From contig NC_080058.1 of assembly GCF_026212465.1 (NCBI RefSeq), positions 2,342,001 through 2,406,000 on the forward strand: DNA of 64,000 nt, written 5' to 3'. Every line of letters starts with the position of its first letter. The first letter of the stretch is position 1. The translations under genes and the position numbers were made by a program. Origin of the DNA: Amaranthus tricolor. Its lineage: Eukaryota > Streptophyta > Magnoliopsida > Caryophyllales > Amaranthaceae. A model generated the notes under the pieces. The model was given only the letters and a program-made list of their open reading frames with translations. It did not search any database and was not told the DNA's origin. This document shows positions 37,900 through 49,464 of the stretch, one piece after another.

Positions 37900-40790
37900 G
37901 AAAAGACAAGGTGACAGTGCGTCAGGTGGCGTCAGGTGAGGTGCGGGCTGGGTGATATGATGTTTTCTTATTGTCTTTTATTTTATAAGCCTGTTGGCAA
38001 TTAGCCTATTACTGATGTTTTTTGTGAATGTTCATCGTTCCATTGTGTTTTGGTTACATTGTTTGATGGGGCACTTGATTGGATTGAAATCAAAGTTTAT
38101 GTTCGGGCAGTTATTAAATGATAGCTAGGATGAGGTGCGGGCCGGGTGATATGATTGTCTCTTATTGTCTTTGCTTGGCACGTAAATCCTAGGCCCTAGG
38201 GACCCTTAACACCTTAGAGTGACTCACACCTTTTAAAATTGAGCTTTTTTGTGGACTGCCTTTGATAGTTTAGATGATGTTGTATGAAGAGTTTGCTATC
38301 TTTGAATGAGCTGATCGGTGATATTCCACATGAGGTTGAATATAAAGTTCATCTTTGAATGGGTTGTGAACTGCTTGCTGCTTTCCTTGTGTACTTTTTT
38401 TTTATAGTGTTCAAACCTTATTGTTAGTGTTAGAGCTTAGCGGTTCATATCCTATCCTATTTCACATTCGATTAATTTTAAAGGTTTGGTTTAGAGATCT
38501 GAAGACTTTCTTTAAGATGTATCAATGAGTGTTATTTTACCAAACCTAAGTCCCCTGAGTCAGTAGGAATTTTAAGCATACGAATTAGAGGTACAAATTT
38601 AGAAATCGTCGGTATTGTCATAATATATCACTGTAATCATGATTGTCATAACCTTCCCTGTTGTCCTAGTCAAAACTCGTCAATGAATTCGGTACTAGTC
38701 ATCTTTCCATAGGATCCCACTTGAATGAATGAGCTTTTAATCATTAATATCCATGATGCTGATACTTATCTTCATGTTTGTCCTTGATTGCTTTTATTTG
38801 TGTTGTTTAATGTCCTGTTGGGGTGACCGGTTCACTATTTTTAGATTATGTTTTTTGTGGTAGCTTGATAAGAAGTTTTAAGTATTTATATGAAAAAAAG
38901 AAGTGTAAGGAAGTGATTGTACTTGATGGTGAAGAATTGAGATCATGGAGGCGGGTGTTTGTTACCGGAAGGTTGACAAGTTATTTGTCGAATACAACTA
39001 TCCAAGTTTTTTGTTTTTCATTTTTTGTTCTTATGAAATGACTATGGGTAATTCATTTGTAAAGTGGTTTTGTATTGTATCAAGGAAGATGTGCTCCTAT
39101 ATTCTTTTTTGTAGTTATATTGGAACGTTGTTTTCTTTTGTTTACATGTGTCATGCTTAGTTGTTTGAAGCTTATTGTGGTTATATTTGGAGAGGTTGGG
39201 TAACCTAGTTATGTGTGTTCTTAAGTGCTGATATAAATAGTCAATTCTTGTGTTTCTGTAGGACTAAATTATTTAATGATGTTTCAAATGAGGTTGAATG
39301 AAAAGGGTCATATCATTGAAGGAGGTAAGTTTTAGTGTGATGAGGCCATATAATCCTAAAAGATTGGGGATTTGCTACAAGTATTAGAGGTTAAAAGTGT
39401 TCCTTTTTTTGCATTTGATCAATTTTAAGGTTTGGTATGAATGTAAAAAGGTTCACTAAGGAGCTTATTCGCACAAGATTAGAAGTTCTAAGTATAAGTG
39501 GAACTTACTAGCTAGAATTTCAAGAGTCATTGGAGTGTCATTTTTGATTACTGAAATCATTGTTTTTAGATTCTTCCATGTTGGCGTAGTTGAAACTTAT
39601 CAATGAATTCAGTGTTAGTCATATCTCTCTGTGGGATTTAACGTTGGGGACGGAGCTCAGAGTGGCCATGACTTTGGTTATTTTGACGTATTTCTTTTTA
39701 TGCTTCTATATGTGCGTTGTTTTATGTATTGTGTGCTAGTGTTCCATTTCTTTTGGTTTCTGTAATTTTAAGGTAGTTTGGATAAAAGTTTCTAGTATTT
39801 GCGGAGTAAGAAATGTAGTGTGGGGAAGTGATGGTAGACAAGAATTGAGGAAAATATGGAGATGAAGATTTTGTTTACTCGATTTGAAGGCAGGCAAGTT
39901 ATTCAACAAAGCTTTGCACTCGAGTTAGTAGTTGTATATTCAATGCTAGAATCGTTGATGGGTGCAATGAGGGATCAGTGTTATAACCTTTTAGATGAAG
40001 AGCAATACTAATTTTTTTGTGTGCAAGAGGATCATTTTTTGGAGATTCTACATACTACGTGAATGTATATTTATGTGGCTTAAAATGTATTTTCTTTGTA
40101 GGTTGCTGGGTTGAAAATAAAAGGTGAGGAAATTATTGGTTTTTTTGTTCTCTTGGACATTTTCTTGCACTTGATAAAAGCGATGGTGCATCATGTAAGG
40201 TATGGTGTGATATGGTGTCTTTTTGTTTGCCATTTAGTGTATGTGGCTGTTGCTGATGTTTTTATGTGGATTTCAACTTTGCATTGCAGTTTGTTTTCAT
40301 GGTTTGATACGATGTTTGCTTGTAATTAAACCTAAGCTTTTGTTGTAACTGTATGAAAGCTATAATGACTCGATTGAAATCTTATTTGGATTGTATGCTA
40401 GGTGTGACTTGTGATATGAAACGGTATAATGTCTTCTATTTTCATTCATTTGAATGACTTGTGCTTAGTATTTCATGCATAGTGGTTCATTCTTTGAAGA
40501 GTGCTTGTATATGTATTTTTGCATTCATGTTGGAAAATGGAATGAATTGCTCTTTTTTCCTTGTAGTGATCATGCTGAGCTGTGTTATTGAGTCTTGACA
40601 TCATAAACGATTCTGGTGTTGATAGGTTGTGGAAAAAGAGTCCAGTCATTTGTGTTCTTGAGTATTGACATCATAAACAATTAAAGTAAACTTTAAACTG
40701 CTTGGATATTTTGGAGGAGGTTGATTGAGGCATTGAAGAATGAGAAGTGCAAATTGCTTGTGGCTTTTAACTTGTAATATTTCTCAGCTT
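37900..40790. repeat. old, diverged tandem duplications
   Basis: Blocks recur in the same order about 0.95 kb apart. Around 38450-38990, gattaattttaaaggtttgg, gtcaatgaattcggta-like, agcttgataagaagtttta and aggttgacaagttatttgtc are matched at 39410-39905 by gatcaattttaaggtttgg, tcaatgaattcagtg, agtttggataaaagtttc and aggcaggcaagttattcaac. Weaker matches link 37990-38400 with 40240-40560. No open reading frame of note; origin unknown. Confidence 0.5.
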
Positions 40791-40792
40791 AT

Positions 40793-42145
40793 GCACATGT
40801 TTTTCTAGATGCGCACAAGTGAGCCCAAAGTGCGCTGGAAATAAGGCTGCACACGGTCTGGTCTGGTTTAGTTTGATAGAAAAATCAGACCAGACTAGAA
40901 ATGCCGGTTTGGAAAATTTTCAAACCAAATCAGACTAGTCAACACACTAGATCGGACTGGGCCGGACCGTTTTACAACGGTCTGGTTTGGTCTACGATTT
41001 TTTTCTTTTTGATGCATTTTTTTAATTTAGAAGATTCTACACTTGATTCTGTTGTGAAAATTAGCACTTGAGATGTGGAAGGTGGAATCAAATTCGTTGG
41101 CGACTTGGCTCACTTTGAAGTGTTGATACTTTTCGTGGATGAAAAAAGAAAGTAAGAAACTACAAATGAGAAAGAATGAAGCAAATTAGCATTTAGCAAT
41201 CAGAATTCAGACCCCAGACTTTTCTAGAATTATCTAGAAAGAATTTTCGAGAATATTGTACTTGACTCACTTTGAAGATTGGAGATGCTTGAGTCTTGGA
41301 TGTTGAATGCGCCGTGTCCCGTGTTCAACCCTACAGCACAAGCAAAGCAACAAAGAAAGCTTAATTACGGTTTTCATCTTTTATACCTAATTTAAAGATG
41401 GGCCGCCAGAATGGAATTCATAGTTGGGCCTTGGTTGCCTAATTGAAATCACTCATATATATTGCGGTCCAGGTCTACGGTTTACGATTTTACCATACCA
41501 AAGTTTGTTACGATTTTCCGGTTTCGGATTGGTCTGAAAATTTTAAAACCGAGACCGGATCGAAAACCGTAATAAAAAAAAAAAACCGGACCAGACCATT
41601 TAGACTAAACCAAATACTTAAATTACGATTTGGTCTGGTTTGGTTTACGGTTTAGACCAAATAAAGTTTAGCCTTAGCTGGAAAGACTTGTGTTGGTCTG
41701 TGGGACCACTCTACAGTCTTCATGAGTTGTCACCAGCGGTCCGAGGGGTTGAGGTGTTACAAATGGTATCAAAGTAATCCTGCGACCGTGGTTGATTGTA
41801 CGTTCAGTGCACCTAGCGTGGGAAAAGATCTTGAAACTACGGTCCAACGAAGACGTTTTGTTCCTAATTGGGGGTGAGTGTGATACCCCAAATGTGCTTT
41901 AAAAAAAGATTGGTACACTACTCATATCAACAAGGTATATCTTCTTTTCATGGGAGTCCATTTGCTAAGAACTCCAGAATTAAGCGTGCTTGGTGGGATT
42001 CTTAGGACGGGTGACCTCCTGAGAAGTTTTCCTAGGTGCGTCCGAGTGAGGTCAAAGTGTGCTGGAAAGACTTGTGTTGGTCTGTGGGGTCAGTGTACAG
42101 TCTCTATGAGTAGTCACCGGCGATTCGAGGCGTTGGGGTGTTACA
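40793..42145 (+). mobile_element. Cassandra-type TRIM retrotransposon, interrupted
   Basis: The 3' LTR is 41879-42145 (tgtgatacccc ... ggggtgttaca, 267 bp). The 5' LTR is 5'-truncated (from about 40793) and ends ggtgttaca at 41761. Directly after it comes atggtatcaaag, close to the initiator-Met primer site. The internal region is only 117 bp, ending in a purine tract (ttgggggtgag). The LTR embeds 5S rRNA-like sequence at about 41925-42050, including agaattaagcgtgcttgg and gggtgacctcctgagaag (the internal promoter boxes of 5S genes). A tiny non-coding LTR element with 5S sequence in its LTR is the definition of Cassandra (family knowledge). The 5' LTR is split by the hAT element at 40842-41676. 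Confidence 0.85.
40842..41676. mobile_element. non-autonomous hAT element nested in the Cassandra LTR
   Basis: 835 bp, beginning taaggctgcacacgg and ending ...agtttagcctta (inverted TAAGGCT/AGCCTTA termini). It is flanked by a perfect 8-bp target duplication gctggaaa (40834-40841 and 41677-41684). Subterminal regions are rich in ggtctggtttggt-type words in both orientations. An 8-bp duplication with short termini marks the hAT superfamily. There is no transposase frame. Removing it and one duplication rejoins the two LTR parts in register with the 3' LTR. Confidence 0.88.
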
Positions 42146-42159
42146 TTCACAGTTGCTGG

Positions 42160-44960
42160 AAATTTTAAAATGATGTAGTGTTGAGAATCATGGGTTAAAT
42201 ATTGGTTTAAGTTTTTCTTTTGAATTTGATTTTTATTTCTTACAGAAAGAATTATTTTTTTTTCCTTGAATATAGAGATTCCATCTAAAATCTTTACCGG
42301 TGAGTACATATCCTAGTATCGACTCTTATTTTGATCTATTTTTTGTCATTTGCTTTCTATTTTCTATTGTCTCTTTAATTTTGTTATATTTCTATCAAAA
42401 TTTCTATACAAACTTGTTCTTCCATTACATCATATCCAAGTATTTTATCCATGGATAGAATTTTTTTTGTCCCAACATTAAAGAAGACTGAATATTGATA
42501 AACCAAATAACAAGTAAAGACATGGATTATGAATTTTCACTGATTCTTAATTGACGTAGTCTTAACTGTGAGATGACTTTAATTGAGGCAATTCAAACCT
42601 TTTTTAATAAAAAATAGTTATATTAATTTTTTTTTTAAAAAAGAAAACCACTTCTAGGAGTTTAATTTTCATTTTTCGAATTTTTTTATTAATAGATCGT
42701 TTTATGAATCTATCTCATAGTGACATGGTCACATAGAAGACCGACCGATGAATTTTTGTTGATATGAGATGCAAGAATTGATGTTCTACTCTTTAAATAA
42801 TCCGATTAAAACTCAAAATGTCACGAGTTCACTTTAAAATCAACGGCACAAATTTTGGTAGGCCCTACTATAAGTAAGCGGCCAACGCGTATTTCATTTT
42901 TGTAAGTAAAGGAATGAGCCATGACCTAGTATAAAAGTTGACCACCCTTCTTCTAAGCATAACAAGTTCTTTCATGCTCTCATCATCTCCCTTCTTTTTC
43001 CTAGTAAAACCCATTGTTTTCTTTCTTATACAAAGCTCTAAGTTGGGAGAAACTTTTGTAACAAAAAAATTCATGTGTTGCTTTAGGTTTTTCTAGAATC
43101 TTTGTGTGCTCATCACACATGTGATATTCTATATGCTTCTTTGGAGCTTTGGCTGTTCTTGGAAGTATGTGATTTGCTGATTTTTTTTATGTATCTTTGG
43201 ATGGCACAAAGCTATAATGTATTTTATTTTTTTATTTTCAGTGATGAGGTATAAGTTGCAAAATGCATGATTTGATGCTACACTTTTATTTTATAATAGT
43301 CTAAATGCATGATGTAGTGCAAAATCTCATCACATATAATACTTTATTTAATGTGAGATATTCTCAAGATTAACTGTTCAAATGCATGATTTGATTCATG
43401 AGATGCGTGGTTAAAGTATCTCATATAATTACATTATCTTATATTTTGTAATTAGATTTATAATGTATGATCTAGTGCAAAATACAACAATTTTTTTTGT
43501 GTGTATTTGTATAATCAATCAAATTTCAATTGTAATGTTTCAAATTCAATTTTATTTTTATATGCTGTATTTTTTAGAACTGATGAACTTTTTATATTGG
43601 GATAATTTTGTGGAAATTATAAAAACTATAAAATTGTAAATTATCATTTTATTGTTTTAAGTAATTATTTTAATATTATGAATGTTCACTTAGACAATAA
43701 AAGTAAATTGGCCCAATCTAATATAAATTATATCACCGTGAATATATATTATATGAGAATTGGTCATCATAATTTTTTGTGCTAGACGATCTTTTTTAGA
43801 AACAATCTTTGATTAAGTTTACCCGTAAGTAAACATTGAATGGACTGGGCCTAAAAAATATTTCTTGGAGAAACGGTCTCTCAGAAAACTCGCTGAAATT
43901 TTAAATACAAATATAAAAGGAAGGGAGTATAAAATATTGATTTAATAAAGCAAAATAACTTATCTTTTACTTTGCATTCAAGTGGGCCATTTGAGGTCCA
44001 ATATCTAGACACAAATGTGAGAGTCGAGGTTTTCAAGAGAGGTATTAGATATATGGGTTAAATAGTCCAATTAATACAGATTAAAAAGAAAATAAATTAT
44101 AACCTTTTAATTTTAAGGTCGTCTCTTTGTCTCTCACAAGAGTAGCTATATATAAATAACCTTTTAGGCCACACAAGGCACGAGAACAGCTGAAACATAT
44201 CAGTGATAGGCCGATAGCACTATAGACTATAGTGTGAGGAGCACTCCGACATGGTTTCACGTGCATCAGCATAGTACTCCACACTTTGAGATTCACAATT
44301 TAAATAAAGATAAATTATTAGAGAAAACGGTCTAATTATAAAACGTATTTTATATGAAAAAATTATTATGAGTGATTCAATTTTTGGCTGTTCGCTGTTA
44401 ATATTACATTATTTTATAATAATTTAATAATTGTACTTAGTTCGTTATGAATAATTCAATTTTTGTTTTAGTTTGCAACATACCATATTATTACTAATAC
44501 GGTATATTGTCAGCAAATGTATGACGAAAGTTAGATTAGAAAATAATCAAAAGTTGAGATTATTGATATCGATGGGTAAAAGTTTAGATTATTAATGTCA
44601 ACTTTTCCTTTTATATATAGGTTATCAATTTTGACTAATTTTTATAAGATGTTTTTGGTTTAATTAATCTACTCAACTTTTTCACCATTTGCAATACATC
44701 ATCATTAGGAGTACATTTAAAAATTTTTCATCCTCATATCATAATCTTTGTATCACGTTTATGAAAACTATGACTAGAATCTAGAGAGTAATTGATGACG
44801 ACAAACCATACACATAAAGGATAAATGCAACTAAAGAGTCCCGCAATTTGAGAAAGACTTGCAAAGGAATTGCAAAGCAAAAAAAAAAAAAAAAAAAAAC
44901 GACAAGCAAAGTAAAAAACTAACAACATGATCAAAGAATTATAAAGCAATCAAAAAGCTA
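42160..44960. other. gene-free AT-rich DNA
   Basis: No gene supported. A 68-codon minus-strand frame at 42868-43074 (basic, MGFTRKKKGDDESMKELV) has no recognisable family and no splice context. Around 43870-44150 are copies of the dispersed 'gaaacggtctctcag ... ggtcgtctctttgtctctcac' repeat. A 20-bp poly-A lies near 44880. Confidence 0.45.
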
Positions 44961-45380
44961 GATTCTAATCTGTTTGAGCCTTGTCGGACGACACGATAAG
45001 GCATGTGCATTGGCTTAGATAGTTGCTTGAACAAGCTTGATAAAAGTGGCTCGGGCAAGCTATTCACATGCTTAGACAAATAATATGGTGCTCAGACGAG
45101 CGATCGAGCACAATGCATCTGTGTTTTCATGCTTTGCGCCAAATATGCATACAAACTTCGTTCCATTTACTTCTTGAGACAATATGAAAGACCTTAAAGG
45201 CCAAATGAAATCAAGAGGAAGAGTCTAAAAACTTCAATATAGTTTGGATGACCATGAGTGAGCAAAACCAAATTTTGAGGAAACACCATTGAAGATGTAG
45301 GTGTTTGAGTGAAAACACTTGGTGAGTGTTTGCGAGAGTTTGTATCTAATTGTAATTTACTAAAATTGCATACAAGAATC
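44960..45380. mobile_element. LTR-like remnant related to 29996-30874
   Basis: Shares word types with the other block (gcttgaacaagcttgataa, ggctcgggcaagc, gctcagacgagcgatcgagc; then gtttgtatctaattgtaattt...aaattgcat). No ends or coding region found. It directly precedes the tandem repeats downstream of reductase gene A. Confidence 0.35.
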
Positions 45381-45381
45381 A

Positions 45382-46117
45382 AACACTAATGAACTTCTTT
45401 TCAATAAAGCATTCAAGAGTAGTGTTGTGGGGTGTTCAATTGTGAGAAATTTCTTTTTCTTCTTTATTCATTAAGCTTCACTTATTTCACAACACACTTT
45501 CATTCAACTTCTCCACTTAATTAAATTCGATTGGTAAACTACCTACTATAAATAGACAAATAAAATATATTTTGTTATTTATAAATTGGATTTCACTACT
45601 TTTTCATCCGGTGGGTAGATATAGCTAAGTTTCCTTACTAATAAACAATCAAATTCATATAATACCACTTATTATAATTACATTTAACACTTGAATCAAA
45701 CCATTTCAACAACAAAAATCAAACATTAATGAACTTCTTTTCAATCAAACATTCAAAAGTGTTCTTGTGGGGTGTTCTTGTGAGCAATTTCTTCTTCTTT
45801 GGTCAATAAGCTCTAACTTATATCACAACACATTTCCATTCTACTTCTCCACTTGATTAAGCTTTATTTGAGAAAATACTTACTTAATTCTGTGGATAAA
45901 TTACTTACTACTAACAGACAAATAAAACATTTATTGATGAATTAGATGCCACTACTTCTTGAAATCTATTAATAATGGATAGTTTACCCGGCGGGTAGAT
46001 GTAGCTAATTAAGCTCCCTTATCGGTACACAATCAAATTCATATAATACCACTTAATATAATTACATTTATCACTTGATTTAAAATTTTTTCAAAAAAAA
46101 TAAAAAAAACACATGAA
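45382..46117. repeat. two tandem copies of the 3' flank plus last codons of gene A
   Basis: The phrase caaacactaatgaacttctt plus about 18 further bases (the complement of the last 11 codons of gene A) occurs at 45382, 45720 and, as the genuine gene end, 46113. The about 340 and 390 bp after the first two copies are alignable to one another (ggggtgttc, aacacactttcattc, gggtagat, aatcaaattcatataatacc). So a unit of gene end plus 3' flank was duplicated in tandem. Confidence 0.7.
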
Positions 46118-49100
46118 TCAAACACTAATGAACTTCTTTTCAATCAAGCATTCAACAGTTTCCTTGAGGCTAACTTTCAGGGGAATGTATTTGATGCCTA
46201 AACCTTCAGTTTTCTCTTTTGAAACCTTGAATATTGGATCAAAAGGCTTGTCATCAGAAGGCCTACAATTTAATTCATGAATTTTATTATAGTTGATTTA
46301 AAGAATACTAATCAAATTAAGATTAATTAATCAAAGAACAATATATATATATAACTTACTTAGAAGGAAGTTTGAGATTAGGGTAAAGCTCTCTTAACAG
46401 TTTAACAGCTTCTGAAACATGATTTACACTTTCATTCAGAAGATACCTTCCATTAGCAGATGGAGTTTCAAATGCTAGAATATGTGCTTCAGCTACATCT
46501 TTCACATGAACCCACCCGAATGTTTCGTTTCGATAGGTTTCCGATCCTGGATTAAATCAAAAGAGAGTTATATATACTTTTCGGGAACTGACTCGGCTTC
46601 ATTCTAACGGTGTTCTTTCTGAGTGAATCATCATCATCATACCCAGTGCATCTCGTCCATACAAAACTATGATCAGTGGTCTTGAAGGGCGAATCTTAGA
46701 TGCTAACATAGGGTGAGCAGATGAACATTTAACTTCTGCATGTGCGTTGAATCGAATTTGCTACTACTTATCAGTGTTATATGGAGTACTATATACAATT
46801 CAATATTGATAGAGTTTTTAATTGAATGACCCGGACCATGGCTAGGCAGGCCCGAGCTTTCATTGTCCTACTTATACGCCTCTAAAATTGAAACATAATG
46901 TCCTTTGTCTTATTTACCCACCAACTATCAACCAAGGGCGTGTTCGGCATAGCAATTTAAGTAGTTATTAGTGATTTAATGATGCTAAAACGCTATTTTT
47001 ACATAAATGTCACTATTTTATTGGAGCAGGTTGGTTTAAAATTTCTCTATATTTTTTTCAATAAATTATGCTCCAACAACTATTATAACTGCTAATTTTA
47101 CTAAACACTTTGAATTTAGACATCTAAATATCTTATAACTACAATTGTACAATTATATTAACCATTGCTGCAATTATTAGATAGCTAACAATTACTCAGA
47201 GGCCTCAAAACTATTAAGGCGCCAAAACTAAAATTAACAAAATCAGTGGTTCAAATTTAGTAGTTGTGTACAATAAGCAAAGCCTACTTACCAGTGATCA
47301 AGCTAAGAACAGCAATAGAACTAGCATTAAGTGTAGGTTGCAATAAAGGACCTATCACAATTGACGGGTTGATGGACACCATATCTATGCCATTTTCTTT
47401 GCTGTATTTCCAGGCAGTTTCTTCAGCTAATGTCTTTGACAGCAAATACCATTTCTGCATATCATACCCAATTTTTCATTTTATTATTTCCCCCTAATTT
47501 CTATTACTTGGACGCAATGAAGTGGCTCCTACTCGACAAAAATTGTCAAGGAACCAACTCAATCAAAAGTTTAAACTGATGGTTGAGACCTCAAGTTATA
47601 TTATATAGTCTAATTAATAAGCCCCCTCATACTAGAGTCCTTTGAGTTAGATTTGTGGATGCAACACATGCCCTTTTTATATCTGACACTAAATATTCCA
47701 CTTTAAATAAGGGTTGATTGATTGAGATTCAAACTCGTAACCTTTTATCACGCTAGCCTCTGATACCATGTCAAGGAACAAACTGAACTAAAAGCTTAAA
47801 CTGATGGTTTAGGCTCCAAGGTATGTTATACACTCTTAACAAAAGTTAGACGATCGGATGTACGCTATCTTAATTACCCTTGTTAACGATAACAAAGAGG
47901 TTATTTCCGATTATGAAGAATAACAAAATAATAAAATTTAAATTTATGGTAATAAGTATACAAACCATGTGATGTTTCTCACAAACTTGTGGGACAGAGA
48001 ACCAAGTTTCATCAACCACAGTTTCTGGTGTAAGAGGTGTACCAGTGAGCAGAACAGCACCCATTGAAGATGTAAAAACTACGCGTTTTATGCTTGGAAA
48101 TTTAGCACAGGATGATAGCACATTCAGTGTTCCTTTTATTGCTGGATCCAATATTTCAGCCTGGAAATTAAACAAAAAGAAGTGCATTGAATAAGATGAT
48201 TTACTCGTGTTTATTCTTGATGAAGCAAAATATGTATAATTTTTTAGTTCCGGATTATATTGACTTATTACTATAATGAAGTATTGTATAATCAATAATA
48301 ATGCTTGTTAAATCATGTGCACATTGCACATCTTATTATAGGAAGTTGTAAAACCGTTTACTATCAAGAGTTAATCGGAAATAACAGCTTTGTTTCACCC
48401 GTTTCCAGCTCTTATTAAATTTTTTTATAGCCCGTTTCATTTTAGTTATAGTAGAGTCTGTATTCGTCCTAGCCCACTTCCGACGCAACCCTTATAAAAT
48501 TCTTTTAAAACTGGGCCAGATAAGGGCTCAAAATGAGGCCCGGCCCATTGAACACCCTTAGCGTCAACATACGCAGTCATAAAGGGTGACAGAGATGGTG
48601 ACAATTTTGCGACAAACTGCTTAGCGATGAAGCGTTTAGCGACGGTCCGAATTCCGTCACAGGACTGTCAACTGTCAAGTCGTATAGCGACTTCCAATTC
48701 CAAGGTTTAGGAGACACTTAATGGCATTGGAGTAACAAAAAAAGGGTTTGAGATGATTTACCTGCGGATTTGCGACATCGAATTTAACAGGAGAGGCAGT
48801 ATGAAAAACACCAAGGCATCCATGAATAGCAGCATCAAAGGAGTCTTGTTCTAAAAGATTAGCTTCAAATAAGTGGAGCCTCTCCTTTGCTCCATCTAGG
48901 TTTAGCAAGTGGTCTACTCTCTTTGGATCATCTGTACAATATGCAACATATATACCCTTAAATTAATTTGTCTAGTATGAGACCGTTTCACTATGAGACG
49001 GAAACAAACCCATATAGTTAATCTACTTTAATTAATCATTTTAGCTTGTAAATGATCACTTTAAGGTTAAGTGATCATTTTGAGACTATAAAAAGTGACA

Positions 49101-49425
49101 ACTTTAAAATTTTAAGTGATTACTTTGTGGTTATAAGAGATTATTTAAGATAATAAATACATAATGGATCAGCCCAATAGATAGTATCATCATGAAACCG
49201 TCTCATTTGAGAACATGTGTTCAACAAATTATTTGAAATGCATGTTTATCAACTCCCCAACCTTACTTTTCAATAAACATTGCATTCTATTATGAACACA
49301 ATCGATTTCTAAATCAAATTTATAGTTCTTTGGTTCCATATAATAATCACAAATTCTTATGAGACCGTTTTATTGTGTGACACGTATCATATATGGGTTA
49401 AAACTTTAACTAATGAAAATTATTA

Positions 49426-49464
<39 letters not shown>

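Noticed and set aside
41925..42050. 5S rRNA gene
   Set aside because: The 5S-like sequence is diverged, lacks a proper 5' end and lies inside an LTR with a matching partner LTR, so it belongs to a Cassandra element.
42868..43074. Basic 68-codon minus-strand frame with its own ATG
   Set aside because: No recognisable family, no promoter or splice context, and length within chance expectation; kept only as a note in the region entry.
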